Part shown: positions 24,538 to 33,614 of the stretch, piece by piece | Layout: each line of letters starts with the position of its first letter | How positions within the stretch are numbered: position 1 is the first letter of the stretch | DNA from: Nostoc sp. 106C | GTDB lineage: Bacteria; Cyanobacteriota; Cyanobacteriia; Cyanobacteriales; Nostocaceae | DNA: 35,956 nucleotides | Direction of reading: 5' to 3' | Assembly: GCF_002154725.1 (NCBI RefSeq) | Contig: NZ_MTAW01000163.1 | Coordinates: 1-35,956 of the forward strand | Program-made: the position numbers and the translations under genes | Notes under the pieces: generated by a model | Database searches by the model: none | Seen by the model: only the letters and a program-made list of their open reading frames with translations | Told to the model about the DNA's origin: nothing

Positions 24538-25476
24538 CTAAGTTGCAGTTTGCCTCATTTCTTGCGACAAGGATGATGGTAGAGGCTGAGATTTTTCAGT
24601 ATTTAGCGTACCGCCACAATCACGTAATTCGTAAAGTTTCGCCCCAATTTGATATTCATATTGGCTCAACAGGCGTCCATAAATATATCCAGCTTTGCCA
24701 TCTAAAAAACCGCGCTGAATAATGTAGAACAGAATAAACCGTAATAAGGGTTTAAATGGCAGACGTACCCATACTTTTTTTAAAAAGCGCTTGCGTTGTA
24801 CGGCATCACCAAATAGATTTGCACCAATAGTTCCACCATCATCTTGATTGGTGAGCAGATTGTAATAAACACGAGCTTCCCAATTGGAATAGCGGTTATG
24901 TCTTTCTAACCAATGATAAAGGTCGCGGAAATCTTCATGGAGCATATCGTTTTTGAGATAACCGACTTTACCCTGCAAGATAACGTGTTCGTGAACTTCA
25001 TTATCGCCAGTGTTAGGAATATCTTCAGTATGGAGATTTTCGTAGCGACCTTGTTTATGCTTAAATAAACGCAGATTCCAATCAGGATATTTACCACCGT
25101 GGCGAATCCATTTGCCTAAGAAAAATACACGGCGATTGAGATAATAGCCAGAATATTCATCATTTTCAATTACTTGAGCAATTTCTGCCCATAATTCCGG
25201 AGTGATTCGTTCATCGCAATCAACAATTAGTACCCATTCATTACGAAAAGGTAGATTGTCTAAAGACCAATTTTTCTTTTTTGGCCAGCTACCATTGAAT
25301 TTGAATTGAACAATATTTGCACCGAAACTTTCAGCAATGGCGACGCTATGATCAGTACTTTGAGAATCAACTACAAAAACTTCATCAGCCATCTCAAGGC
25401 TAGTCAGGCAGGCAGGTAAATTTGCTTCTTCGTTTTTTGCTGGAATGAGTACAGAGACTGGGATTTTAGATGACAT
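24538..25476 (-). CDS. hpsO: Family 2 glycosyltransferase (HpsO-like)
   Basis: A 312-residue GT-A fold glycosyltransferase of the WaaE/KdtX-like branch. It opens VSVLIPAKNEEANLP (residues 6-20), with VVDSQSTDHS near 34-43, the metal-binding region LIVDCDERI (about 82-90) and a C-terminal helical part with a hydrophobic stretch (LLRFILFYIIQRGFLDGKAG, about 242-262) that suggests membrane association. It adds a sugar to a growing polysaccharide precursor. Its start is 15 bp downstream of the next glycosyltransferase's stop, so the two form an operon. The order GT-GT-acetyltransferase resembles the hpsN-O-U group of hormogonium polysaccharide genes; the symbol is tentative. Confidence 0.82.
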   Translation of the reverse strand: MSSKIPVSVLIPAKNEEANLPACLTSLEMADEVFVVDSQSTDHSVAIAESFGANIVQFKFNGSWPKKKNWSLDNLPFRNEWVLIVDCDERITPELWAEIAQVIENDEYSGYYLNRRVFFLGKWIRHGGKYPDWNLRLFKHKQGRYENLHTEDIPNTGDNEVHEHVILQGKVGYLKNDMLHEDFRDLYHWLERHNRYSNWEARVYYNLLTNQDDGGTIGANLFGDAVQRKRFLKKVWVRLPFKPLLRFILFYIIQRGFLDGKAGYIYGRLLSQYEYQIGAKLYELRDCGGTLNTEKSQPLPSSLSQEMRQTAT

Positions 25477-25491
25477 ATAAGATTTTATATA

Positions 25492-26430
25492 TTATTTTTT
25501 ATCTGATGTAGATAAGAGTCCTTGAATAGCTGCATTTAAATAACCAATCTGACCATAGGCATAAACAAGTTTATCAAAACGTTCTGCTGGGTCAGAGAAA
25601 TATTGCAATGCTTTATACAAGCCCCGCACAAATCTTTCGCTACCTCGTTGCAATTGGCTGATACCAGCTTTACCAGCGAGTTGTTCGCGATAACATTCAC
25701 TGATACCTTGCCACCAGCCTCGGTTTAAAAACCAAGAAAGTTTCAGGCGTTCTGGGGCAACATTATGAGCTACTAGCGCTTCGGGAAGATAAGCGACTTG
25801 CCATCCCTTTTGCAGGGCAAATTCGGTCATTTGCAGTTCTTCATTGGATAGTAAGTTTTTGCCGACTCGGCCAAGATGGGGATCAAAGCCGCCAATCTCT
25901 TCCAAAAATGAACGGCGTATAGAGTAATTCAAACCTCTAGGAGTTAAACCTGGCTGCTCAATATAAATTTTGCGCTCACCCAAATCGTATGCACCCAAAT
26001 TGGCGGCTAATCCAGGAGATAGCCACCGTGGTTGTTGAACGCCTTGGGGCCATAAAAGAGTCACCTTACCACCAGCGATCGCTAACTTAGAGTTATTTTT
26101 GTAGGCATCATCAAAAACTTGTAACCAGCAGTTGCTAGCGACTGCATCATCATCTAGATAGGCGAGAATCTCACCACTAGCGACTTTGGCGCCAGTATTG
26201 CGCGCTACAGATAAGCCAATGATGGGTTCAAAGACGTACTTCAGGCGACGATCGCTAGCTCTTTGTTCGACAACTTCACAAGTGCCATCGCTCGAACCGT
26301 TGTCTACTACCACAACTTCAAAAACAGCCGCAAAATCCTGTGCTAAAAGACTATCAATCGCTGCACCTAAATAGGTATCTCGATTGTGAGTACAGATAAT
26401 GGCAGAGATTTGGGTATGAGGCATAGGCAT
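25492..26430 (-). CDS. hpsN: Family 2 glycosyltransferase (HpsN-like)
   Basis: A 312-residue GT2 protein. The nucleotide-sugar binding start is ISAIICTHNRDTYLGAAI (about 8-25), then VVDNGSSDGT (about 41-50), the DxD-type LAYLDDDA (about 89-96), RGLNYSIRRSFLEEIGGFD (about 162-180) and LSNEELQMT as the likely catalytic acidic region. It probably transfers a hexose in exopolysaccharide assembly at the inner membrane. It is the first gene of the three-gene minus-strand operon. Heptamer repeats at 26449-26470 lie in its upstream gap. The name is tentative, as for its neighbour. Confidence 0.82.
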   Translation of the reverse strand: MPMPHTQISAIICTHNRDTYLGAAIDSLLAQDFAAVFEVVVVDNGSSDGTCEVVEQRASDRRLKYVFEPIIGLSVARNTGAKVASGEILAYLDDDAVASNCWLQVFDDAYKNNSKLAIAGGKVTLLWPQGVQQPRWLSPGLAANLGAYDLGERKIYIEQPGLTPRGLNYSIRRSFLEEIGGFDPHLGRVGKNLLSNEELQMTEFALQKGWQVAYLPEALVAHNVAPERLKLSWFLNRGWWQGISECYREQLAGKAGISQLQRGSERFVRGLYKALQYFSDPAERFDKLVYAYGQIGYLNAAIQGLLSTSDKK

Positions 26431-26448
26431 TGATTGTGGGTTTTGTGA

Positions 26449-26470
26449 GTTGTCAGTTGTCAGTTGTCAG
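26449..26470. repeat. STRR, GTTGTCA x 3
   Basis: Three tandem copies of the heptamer GTTGTCA, followed by a related degenerate run (GACCAATGACTACTGACTAATGACAA) to about 26500. It lies upstream of the glycosyltransferase operon. Confidence 0.85.
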
Positions 26471-26587
26471 AATTGACCAATGACTACTGACTAATGACAA
26501 CATCTAATAGTTACCTAATGCCTGCTAATCTATCCCAAAAATTACAGACCCACCAACCGCGTTTTTTCGGAAATAATCTTGAGAACC

Positions 26588-27406
26588 TCAAGCCTGTTGA
26601 ATATGACTATGTAAAATTACTAGAGTTTCTGCTAGTTGACTGAGGCGGGTTTCTAGGTACTGCTTGCGTCCTAAAAGTTGACGTAGCTTTTGGTAACGTG
26701 CGATCGCCATACTCACAGCCGGAACCTGATCTGGGGGACATGGACGGGTCCATACTTTACCAGAAGCATCCAAACCACAGAGGCGATAACCAGTACGTGC
26801 AGATTCATAGGATACTTTCGCACCAGCTGCACAAATTTCTTCTACATAGTCCATGAGGCGATCAACTTCTGCATGGCGTAATGTGGCTTTTCCTCCTTGG
26901 TCTGTTTCCTTGGGATTAGATTCTAACCAGCCATTGACAATCGGCCCTTCTAAATAAATATCTTGAATTTGCTTGAGGATTTTTTGTAGTTCTTTCTCCC
27001 ACCCAGCAACATGGTCTTGAATCTCTTTTAATAGATTCATTGCCAATCCTGGATTGGCCCCGTGACGATGGTTACTAAAGCTGGGGGTTTTAAATTTAGG
27101 TAGGCTAGGTGTTTTACCACCGATTTCTTGTGTTGAAAAAGTCTCAACACCGTTATGGTGGGTAAATAGATTTTCGGCGTTAGAAAAGTTACCCTGGGGA
27201 TCTGCGCTTAAGTCGATTGTCGCTCCTTGTGTATTTAGCTCATCCGGTGGTGGAGTAGTATCATCATCTGTAGATTCAGTTGCCCCAACGCTGATTCTAA
27301 AAGAGAAAGGTCGCTTTGGTGGAACACCTGCTTCAGCATTGTCTGCGGTACCTTTAGCCCCTAAATCGTGTAGAGTTGCCTCAATGCGTTTCCAGCCTGC
27401 TTTCAT
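26588..27406 (-). CDS. Conserved cyanobacterial hypothetical protein, coiled-coil
   Basis: A 272-residue soluble protein I cannot place in a named family. The first 120 residues are polar, Pro/Thr-rich and probably disordered. Residues about 122-150 (AMNLLKEIQDHVAGWEKELQKILKQIQDIY) and the C-terminal 35 residues are strongly helical and likely coiled coils. Between them lies a small globular part with ARTGYRLCGLDASGKVWTRPCPPDQ. There is no signal peptide or membrane span. It is divergent from cobU, with 212 bp between them. Codon use and length look like a real, resident gene. Confidence 0.7.
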   Translation of the reverse strand: MKAGWKRIEATLHDLGAKGTADNAEAGVPPKRPFSFRISVGATESTDDDTTPPPDELNTQGATIDLSADPQGNFSNAENLFTHHNGVETFSTQEIGGKTPSLPKFKTPSFSNHRHGANPGLAMNLLKEIQDHVAGWEKELQKILKQIQDIYLEGPIVNGWLESNPKETDQGGKATLRHAEVDRLMDYVEEICAAGAKVSYESARTGYRLCGLDASGKVWTRPCPPDQVPAVSMAIARYQKLRQLLGRKQYLETRLSQLAETLVILHSHIQQA

Positions 27407-27618
27407 AAAAATATCCTGAAATTTGCTGTCCCCAGTAGTGTTAAATAATTCAGAATGGGGTTGTTGGGATTTTTGGCTTTTGCCAATTGTGCATCAATGA
27501 TGCTGGTGCTAATTTTATCTCCTAAAAGATATTTAAAACCAACAATCTCATCGTTTAAGGGAAAAATTTAGTTCAGACATTGTAACCCAATTCAATTAAA
27601 GATCGTAAGGAAAGGGCT

Positions 27619-28167
27619 TTGGGTAAAGTTATCTTGGTTACAGGACCGACCAGATCTGGTAAAAGTGAATGGGCAGAAACTCTCGCTATGCGATCAGGGA
27701 AAGCTGTTGTTTACGTGGCAACAGCTGCTGAAGATCCAGCTGATGAAGAGTGGCAAAAACGCATTCAACAACACCAAAAACGCCGTCCTCAGGAGTGGTT
27801 AACTCAGTGCGTATCTGTGGAACTGACTGCTACTTTAGCCGAGGCCAAGCCAAACACCTGCCTTTTAGTTGATTCTTTGGGAACTTGGGTAGCTAATCTT
27901 TTAGAGCAAGACGAGATTAGCTGGGAAAAAACAATAACAGAATTCTTAGAAACTGTACAGTTAGTTGCGGCTGATATGTTATTTGTAGCCGAAGAAGTTG
28001 GTTGGGGTGTAGTGCCAGCTTATGCTACAGGTCGCAAGTTCCGCGATCGCCTGGGTTCTTTGGTACGCCAGTTAGGAGCGATCTGCGATACTGTTTATTT
28101 AGTTACCGGAGGTCATGTGTTGAATCTCAGCACTCTCGGTTCACCATTACCACCTTCAAGGGGATGA
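27619..28167 (+). CDS. cobU: Adenosylcobinamide kinase / adenosylcobinamide-phosphate guanylyltransferase
   Basis: A 182-residue CobU/CobP enzyme of cobalamin synthesis. It phosphorylates adenosylcobinamide and then transfers GMP from GTP to make adenosylcobinamide-GDP. The P-loop GPTRSGKS is at residues 9-16, YVATA follows at 32-36, the likely guanylylated histidine is His52 in RIQQHQKRRP, and LVDSLGTWVANLL (about 83-95) and AEEVGWGVVP (about 123-132) are family signatures. The start is TTG, preceded by a good AAGGAAAGG ribosome site. It stands alone; no other cob genes are in the window. The C-terminus (LPPSRG) runs into repeat DNA, so the last residues may be non-native. Confidence 0.93.
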   Translation: MGKVILVTGPTRSGKSEWAETLAMRSGKAVVYVATAAEDPADEEWQKRIQQHQKRRPQEWLTQCVSVELTATLAEAKPNTCLLVDSLGTWVANLLEQDEISWEKTITEFLETVQLVAADMLFVAEEVGWGVVPAYATGRKFRDRLGSLVRQLGAICDTVYLVTGGHVLNLSTLGSPLPPSRG

Positions 28168-28195
28168 GGAAGGCAAGGGAGGACAAGGAGAGAAG

Positions 28196-28234
28196 AACTA
28201 ATGACAAATGACCAATGACTAATAACTAATGATA
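28196..28234. repeat. STRR cluster (AATGACC/AATGACT type)
   Basis: A run of heptamers, ACTAATGACAAATGACCAATGACTAATAACTAATGA, between cobU and the next gene. The same heptamer family occurs near 1678-1691 and 26470-26500. Confidence 0.8.
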
Positions 28235-28310
28235 GATGAGTATATTTTCTTAATGGTTTATTTAAGATTTAATGACCCAGAGTTTCAAGCTTAAATCTAG
28301 AATTAGTATT

Positions 28311-28739
28311 ATGGCAACCGAACAAGACGTTAAAAGATATTTAGCCTACTGGTTTCAGTTGGGCAGACAGGTAATTGCAGGCAATGGTAGGGCATACTTG
28401 TTGCCGCAGCCAGTGCTGAAAGGCGATCGCTATAGTGAAGAATTTGAAGAGTGTTGGCAGAAAATTCGCTCGCATGTGGGTGATTGTCATCTAGAAGGAA
28501 CCGATGAAACAATTGCCGAACTCCTATCACCAGCATGGGAAATGCTTCCTTGTGGTCGTTGTGATATGCCAGTACCTATGCGAAATCTTGGTATGCCAGC
28601 CTTATCTTGTCCCTGCAATACTTTACCTAACTGGCCTAATACAGAACTCCCCTCACCACGCAGCCCGGTCAGTACTGAAGAGCAGTTAAAATTAATTCGC
28701 GATCGCCTTTGGAAAAATCTACCTTCATCAAACCACTAA
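28311..28739 (+). CDS. Conserved cyanobacterial hypothetical protein with Cys cluster
   Basis: A 142-residue protein from the ATG at 28311; a 13-residue longer form from 28272 is possible, but its extra N-terminus looks non-conserved in character. It begins MATEQDVKRYLAYWFQLGRQV, continues with a WQKIRSHVGDC helix region, and has two Cys pairs, CGRC and CPC, about 20 residues apart (near 84-107), which could bind zinc or another metal. The C-terminus is Pro-rich and ends in a helix. It has no signal peptide. I recognise the type as a widespread cyanobacterial unknown but can give no function. Confidence 0.7.
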   Translation: MATEQDVKRYLAYWFQLGRQVIAGNGRAYLLPQPVLKGDRYSEEFEECWQKIRSHVGDCHLEGTDETIAELLSPAWEMLPCGRCDMPVPMRNLGMPALSCPCNTLPNWPNTELPSPRSPVSTEEQLKLIRDRLWKNLPSSNH

Positions 28740-29015
28740 CTTGTGAAGTCGGTAAGTTGTTGACAAACGATCAGAGGATTTTGCTCGCTGTTCTCAACTA
28801 GATGTATGGGACGGCATCAGTAAGATTGGCTGTTGAATGAAAAGCATTATAGACGTTGTACTTTGAGTGCTTATTGCTTTTGATTAGCTGAATTAGCGAT
28901 CGCTAAATACGTAGCTCAAGTTTAAAGCAGTCAACTTAAGATGAAATCGGCGGTTCCTAACCGCACGCTAGTTGTCTTATTGACGACATCCTACAAGGAA
29001 AACTGCTGTAAGCAA

Positions 29016-29107
29016 TACCATAAAAATTCATTTCACACTACCGCAATACCCCTGCAATAAAAACGTCAAAAACCGTATCTATAATTATTAGTAAATCTAA
29101 ATGTCCT
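29016..29107 (+). repeat. 92-bp direct duplication, copy 1
   Basis: It runs from TACCATAAAAA to AAATGTCCT and matches 29192-29283 at a constant offset of 176 bp with no gap, differing only by scattered substitutions. Shared blocks include CATTTCACAC, TCAAAAAC and ATTATTAGTAAATCTAAAT. Confidence 0.85.
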
Positions 29108-29191
29108 GACCGCTCAATTTTGATGCTTAGGAGAAAAGCTAGAACTGAATATAGGGTTTTTGCTCAGTTAAAAAACACAGTTTTTAACCAG

Positions 29192-29283
29192 TACCATAAA
29201 AAGCCATTTCACACCAGCGCAATACTCCTGCAACAAAAGCTTCAAAAACGATATCTATTATTATTAGTAAATCTAAATATCCT
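29192..29283 (+). repeat. 92-bp direct duplication, copy 2
   Basis: The second copy of the segment at 29016-29107. It directly precedes the serine protease start. Its AT-rich TATCTATTATTATTAG part may be a -10 region, so the protease may have tandem promoters. Confidence 0.85.
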
Positions 29284-29295
29284 ACCAGACAGCAA

Positions 29296-30558
29296 ATGCA
29301 AAACCAACCACGCGACGGAGAAAACTTATCAAACGGCAATTCCTTTAACATTTCTAGCACCAAACGCCATCATCTCGCACCTTGGAAAAAGGCAGCTGCC
29401 TCTCTATCGCTGGTGCTGCTGGGATCTGGGATGACATTAGCAGGTGGCTATTTAGCGGGACAGCCTCAGAAGCTATCTCAGAGTGCGTCGAATTTGGCAG
29501 TTAGTCCAGTAAATGCTGCTCCTCCATTACCAGCAGCTACAGACCCTAACTTTATTACAGAAGTTGTGCAAAGGGTCGGGCCTGCTGTAGTGCGGATTAA
29601 TTCTTCCCGCACAGTAAAAGCTCAGTTACCAGAGGGATTTAATGACGATCCATTCTTGCGCCGTTTCTTTGGTTCTCAACTACCACAAGAAAACCAAGTA
29701 CAACGGGGTACAGGTTCTGGCTTTATTATCGGTAACGATGGTCGGATCTTGACCAACGCCCACGTAGTTGATGGTGCTGATACAGTGACAGTCATCCTCA
29801 AAGATGGGCGAAGCTTTAAAGGTAAGGTGCTGGGAAAAGACGAATTAACAGATGTTGCTGTGGTGAAGATTCAGGCAAGTAATTTACCAACAGTGACTTT
29901 AGGTAACTCAGACCAACTGCAACCAGGACAATGGGCGATCGCGATCGGTAACCCTCTTGGCTTAGATAATACTGTAACTACCGGAATTATCAGCGCTACC
30001 GGACGGACTAGCAATCAAATTGGTGCTCCTGATAAGCGAGTTGAATTTATTCAAACTGACGCAGCCATTAACCCCGGTAATTCTGGCGGACCTCTACTTA
30101 ATGCCCGTGGTGAAGTAATTGGTATGAATACAGCTATTATCCAGGGTGCGCAAGGTTTAGGATTTTCTATCCCAATCAACACAGCACAACGTATTTCTAA
30201 TCAACTAGTAGCTACAGGTAAAGCGCAGCACCCATATTTGGGTATTCAAATGGTGGGTTTGACACCTGAATTAAAGCAAAACATCAACTCAGATCCTAAT
30301 AGTGGTTTGAGTGTTGAGGAAGATAAAGGTGTTTTAGTTGTGAAAGTAGTGCCAAACTCCCCAGCGGCTAAAGCCGGAATCCGTGCTGGTGATGTTATCC
30401 AAAAACTCAACGGTCAAACAGTTACAGACGCTAGCAGTATTCAAAAAGCTGTAGATGATAGCCAAATTGGTGGCGATGTGCGCCTAGAGTTGCGTCGTAA
30501 TGGACAGAATGTCAACTTAGCTGTGCGACCTGGTGCTTTCCCAACGCAAGTGCAATAG
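29296..30558 (+). CDS. HhoA/HhoB/HtrA family serine endopeptidase
   Basis: A 420-residue Deg/HtrA protease. A basic N-terminus followed by a hydrophobic segment (about 31-53, [21 protein letters not shown]) anchors or exports it to the periplasm or thylakoid lumen. The trypsin-like domain has an intact triad: His156 (TNAHVVD), Asp186 (LTDVAVVK), Ser263 (GNSGGPL). One PDZ domain follows (about 311-410; [33 protein letters not shown]). Such enzymes degrade misfolded proteins under stress. Which of the cyanobacterial paralogues (hhoA, hhoB, htrA) it is cannot be told from one sequence, so no symbol is given. A strong terminator follows at 30599-30630. Confidence 0.95.
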   Translation: MQNQPRDGENLSNGNSFNISSTKRHHLAPWKKAAASLSLVLLGSGMTLAGGYLAGQPQKLSQSASNLAVSPVNAAPPLPAATDPNFITEVVQRVGPAVVRINSSRTVKAQLPEGFNDDPFLRRFFGSQLPQENQVQRGTGSGFIIGNDGRILTNAHVVDGADTVTVILKDGRSFKGKVLGKDELTDVAVVKIQASNLPTVTLGNSDQLQPGQWAIAIGNPLGLDNTVTTGIISATGRTSNQIGAPDKRVEFIQTDAAINPGNSGGPLLNARGEVIGMNTAIIQGAQGLGFSIPINTAQRISNQLVATGKAQHPYLGIQMVGLTPELKQNINSDPNSGLSVEEDKGVLVVKVVPNSPAAKAGIRAGDVIQKLNGQTVTDASSIQKAVDDSQIGGDVRLELRRNGQNVNLAVRPGAFPTQVQ

Positions 30559-30585
30559 ACCTATATTTTTGATATCGAACCACAG

Positions 30586-30752
30586 ATAAACACAGATGAA
30601 AAACTCCATCCCCTTGGGGGTGGAGTTTTTGGGCATGGGGCATGGGAAAGAGCCAACAATGTCCAATGCCCCAAGTCGGCGGGCGGCTATCCCTCTCCAT
30701 TCACAAGGGGATAGAGTTTCCCGGCGACTTTACAATAAATATCTGTGTTTAT
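30586..30752. repeat. Long-range inverted repeat around a terminator and hairpin-rich filler
   Basis: ATAAACACAGAT (30586-30597) and ATCTGTGTTTAT (30741-30752) are exact reverse complements. They bracket the terminator at 30599-30630 and further G/C-rich repeat fragments. It is probably dispersed repeat DNA between convergent genes. Confidence 0.6.
30599..30630. terminator. Terminator of the HhoA/HtrA-like gene
   Basis: AAAAACTCCATCCCC and GGGGTGGAGTTTTT form a strong stem with a 3-base loop, closed by A/T runs. It lies 40 bp after the protease stop. The convergent alcohol dehydrogenase ends 144 bp further on, so the hairpin may serve both. Confidence 0.85.
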
Positions 30753-30773
30753 TTTTGCTATAGTCCCAAATTG

Positions 30774-31760
30774 CTAGTCAACCACTAACACAGCCGAACC
30801 CGTAATTTTCCCACTCCGTAGGGCATCTAAAGCTTCATTTGCCTGAGTTAGGGTAAAAGTATTTATCTCTGTGCGGATGGGAACTTTAGGTGCTAAGGCG
30901 AGAAACTCTTCTCCGTCTTTGCGAGTGAGATTGGCAACAGACCGCAAAACCCTTTCTTCCCAAAGAATTTCATAAGGAAAAGCCGGAATATCACTCATGT
31001 GAATGCCAGCGCAAACTACGATACCGCCTTTAGCAACTGCACGCAAAGCAGCTGGAACCAATTTTCCTATGGGTGCAAAAATAATCGCCGCATCTAAAAG
31101 TTTTGGTGGTAATTCCTCTGAGCTACCTGCCCAAGTTGCACCCAACTGACGGGCAAATTCTTGACCTTCAATATCACCAGCACGGGTAAAAGCAAATACT
31201 TGACGCTTTTGATAGCGAGCTAATTGAATTAAAATATGGGCAGCTGAACCAAAGCCATAAAAGCCTATTTTTTCAGCCTCACCAATCATTCTATAGGCGC
31301 GGTAACCAATTAATCCACCACACAACAAGGGTGCAGCTTGCAAGTCAGGAAAGTTGGGGTCTAGGGGAAAGCAAAAGCGATAGTCAGCTACAGTGTACTC
31401 TGCATAACCGCCGTCAAGATTGTAACCAGTAAACTCAGCATAATCACAAAGGTTTTCACGACCAGAAAGACAGTAGCGACAGCGATCGCATGTATGACCT
31501 AACCAAGGAACACCAACCCGTTGACCAATTGTAAATTGCTGAACGCGATCGCCAATTGCCTCTATAGTACCGACAATTTGGTGCCCAGGTACTAAAGGTA
31601 GCTTGGGATGAGTCAATTCTCCATCAACTATATGCAGATCTGTACGACACACAGCACAAGCATGAATGCGAATCAGCACTTGCTCTGGATTGGGTTGAGG
31701 TACTGGCAAGTCTGCTAGTCGCAGGGGTTGATGCGGTGCCTCTAATAGCATTGCACGCAT
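30774..31760 (-). CDS. Zinc-dependent alcohol dehydrogenase family protein
   Basis: A 328-residue medium-chain dehydrogenase. Catalytic zinc ligands are Cys38 (VCRTDLH) and His60 (PGHQ, where most relatives have GHE). The structural zinc site is complete: Cys91, Cys94, Cys97 and Cys105. The nucleotide-binding Rossmann motif GFYGFGSAAH lies near 166-175. It oxidises an alcohol or reduces an aldehyde with NAD(P). The branch resembles AdhA/AdhP-type enzymes, but substrate and cofactor preference are uncertain. It stands alone, convergent with the HhoA/HtrA-like gene and 257 bp from mmsA on the same strand; nothing notable is seen in that gap. Confidence 0.93.
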   Translation of the reverse strand: MRAMLLEAPHQPLRLADLPVPQPNPEQVLIRIHACAVCRTDLHIVDGELTHPKLPLVPGHQIVGTIEAIGDRVQQFTIGQRVGVPWLGHTCDRCRYCLSGRENLCDYAEFTGYNLDGGYAEYTVADYRFCFPLDPNFPDLQAAPLLCGGLIGYRAYRMIGEAEKIGFYGFGSAAHILIQLARYQKRQVFAFTRAGDIEGQEFARQLGATWAGSSEELPPKLLDAAIIFAPIGKLVPAALRAVAKGGIVVCAGIHMSDIPAFPYEILWEERVLRSVANLTRKDGEEFLALAPKVPIRTEINTFTLTQANEALDALRSGKITGSAVLVVD

Positions 31761-32017
31761 AATTAATTCAGCATTATTTTAAGATCGTGACAAATATTGT
31801 AGCTAGTACAGATTTAGGGAACAGAGAAAGAAATATTTTGATGCCATCTTTGTGGGTTTTACCCTGTGGGTTTATACGTTGAGAAATAAAACAATTTTTA
31901 TCTGCCTGCATCTCATTTTTTCATTGAGACTACCTTATTTTCAAGATAGTTAATTATGAGAAAATTTCACAACCAAAAGATGAAAATCCTTCTTACTCTG
32001 TTCGCTGTTTCCTATTT

Positions 32018-33499
32018 TCAAAATTGACGTGACCAATTGCTGGGCCAGCGTTCTACAACTACTTTAGTTTGGGTAAAAAATTCCACGGCGTGATTGCTTT
32101 GCCCGTGTAAATCGCCAAAAAAGCTTTCTTTCCAGCCGCTAAACGGGAAAAACGCCATTGGTGCAGCAACACCAATGTTAATCCCAATATTACCTGCCTC
32201 TGCTTCGTAGCGGAATTTCCGAGCTGCTGCACCGCTACTGGTAAATAAACAAGCCATGTTGCCATATTGACCGCTATTAACTAAGGCGATCGCATCATCA
32301 ATAGTATCCAAATGTATTAAGCTCAGTACTGGGCCAAAAATTTCTGTACGGGCGATTTCACCGACTGGATTGACGTTTTGTAAAATTGTCGGTCGAATAA
32401 AATTACCTTGTTCGTAACCAGAAATATTTGGTTGTCGTCCATCAACTAGAAGATCTGCCCCTTCCTCTATCCCTTGTTGAATTAATTCCTCAATCCGGTT
32501 TTTACTACGACCATCAATCACCGGACCCATTTCCACGCCTTTGTCTAAACCGTTACCTACCACACGGTTTTTCGCAGTTTCGGCTATAGCTTCTGTAAAC
32601 GAGTGGCGTGCATCGGCAACTGTGACTGCAATCGATGCGGCTAAACAGCGTTGTCCAGCGCATCCAAAAGCGCTATCAGCCGCAATGCGTGTGGTCATCT
32701 CGATGTCTGCATCTGGTAAAACAATTAAGGGATTTTTCGCACCACCTTGGCATTGCACTCGTTTACCATTAGCTGCGGCTCGACTATATATATATCTAGC
32801 TACTGGCGTGGAGCCAACAAAACTAATTGCCCGGATCTGAGGATGATCCAAAATAGCATCGACAGTTTCCTTCGCACCGTTTACCAGATTAATTACCCCT
32901 TTAGGCAAACCTGTTTTGTCTAGTAAGTGGAAGATTTTTTGCATTGTCAGCGGCACTTTTTCTGAAGGCTTGACAATATAAGTATTGCCAGTGGCGATCG
33001 CATAAGGCAAAAACCAAAACGGAATCATCCCCGGAAAGTTAAAAGGGCAAATTACCGCCGCCACTCCCAAAGGTTGGCGAATCATCATCTCATCAATACC
33101 TGTAGCAATATCTTCCAGATTCGTTCCTTGCATCATCATCGGAATTCCGCAAGCAACTTCCACGTTTTCAATCGCACGGCGCATTTCGCCTTTAGACTCA
33201 GCCAAAGTCTTACCGCATTCTATTGTGATCGTCTGAGCTAAATCCTCATAATTCTCTTCCAACAAATTTTTAAGTTTAAATAAATACTGCACTCTTTCAG
33301 CCGCAGGTGTGCGTCGCCATGTAGCAAAAGCTGCCACTGCTGCTGCAACCGCTTGGTTTACCTCAATCGCTGGTGATATGGGTACTTGCGCCAGTATCTC
33401 TGCGGTGGCTGGGTTGATCACATCTAAGTAGTCTGTAGCGTTAGGAGATGCGCACCACCGACCGTTGATGTAGTTGGGTAAGGTTTGAATTGTGCTCAT
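32018..33499 (-). CDS. mmsA: CoA-acylating methylmalonate-semialdehyde dehydrogenase
   Basis: A 493-residue aldehyde dehydrogenase of the MMSDH group, which converts methylmalonate or malonate semialdehyde plus CoA and NAD+ to propionyl- or acetyl-CoA with CO2 release, in valine and beta-alanine breakdown. The N-terminal YINGRW, the [14 protein letters not shown] block (typical of MMSDH), the catalytic Cys285 in GCAGQRCLA and EIFGPVL are all present. The frame extends to a TTG at 33538, but the ATG at 33499 gives the usual family length and start ([15 protein letters not shown]), so I chose it. It is divergent from rarA with a short gap. Other CoA-acylating semialdehyde dehydrogenases are the main alternative. 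Confidence 0.93.
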   Translation of the reverse strand: MSTIQTLPNYINGRWCASPNATDYLDVINPATAEILAQVPISPAIEVNQAVAAAVAAFATWRRTPAAERVQYLFKLKNLLEENYEDLAQTITIECGKTLAESKGEMRRAIENVEVACGIPMMMQGTNLEDIATGIDEMMIRQPLGVAAVICPFNFPGMIPFWFLPYAIATGNTYIVKPSEKVPLTMQKIFHLLDKTGLPKGVINLVNGAKETVDAILDHPQIRAISFVGSTPVARYIYSRAAANGKRVQCQGGAKNPLIVLPDADIEMTTRIAADSAFGCAGQRCLAASIAVTVADARHSFTEAIAETAKNRVVGNGLDKGVEMGPVIDGRSKNRIEELIQQGIEEGADLLVDGRQPNISGYEQGNFIRPTILQNVNPVGEIARTEIFGPVLSLIHLDTIDDAIALVNSGQYGNMACLFTSSGAAARKFRYEAEAGNIGINIGVAAPMAFFPFSGWKESFFGDLHGQSNHAVEFFTQTKVVVERWPSNWSRQF

Positions 33500-33614
33500 G
33501 GAGGCAAGTTCAGATTTGTAGAATAGTAGATGCAGCAATATGGCTATCTTAGCCGTTATGCTTTTGGGCGTGACTGATTTAACTGGGGGCTGGGTTGATC
33601 ATTAGCGAAATATT

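Larger units (their letters stand above)
28740..29295 (+). promoter_or_regulatory. Upstream region of the HhoA/HtrA-like gene
   Basis: This 556-bp gap has no supported gene. It holds a small GCGGTT-CCT-AACCGC hairpin near 28951-28965 and two copies of a 92-bp segment (29016-29107 and 29192-29283). The second ends 12 bp before the protease ATG, so the duplicated segment probably carries the promoter or 5' leader. Confidence 0.5.

Noticed and set aside
29016-29283. 92-bp duplication as a transposon pair or attachment sites
   Set aside because: No terminal inverted repeats, no target duplication and no coding content between the copies; a local tandem duplication explains it better.
29120-29434. 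104-codon ORF overlapping the HhoA/HtrA-like protease start
   Set aside because: Different frame from the protease, spans the duplicated promoter-like segment, and has no family features.
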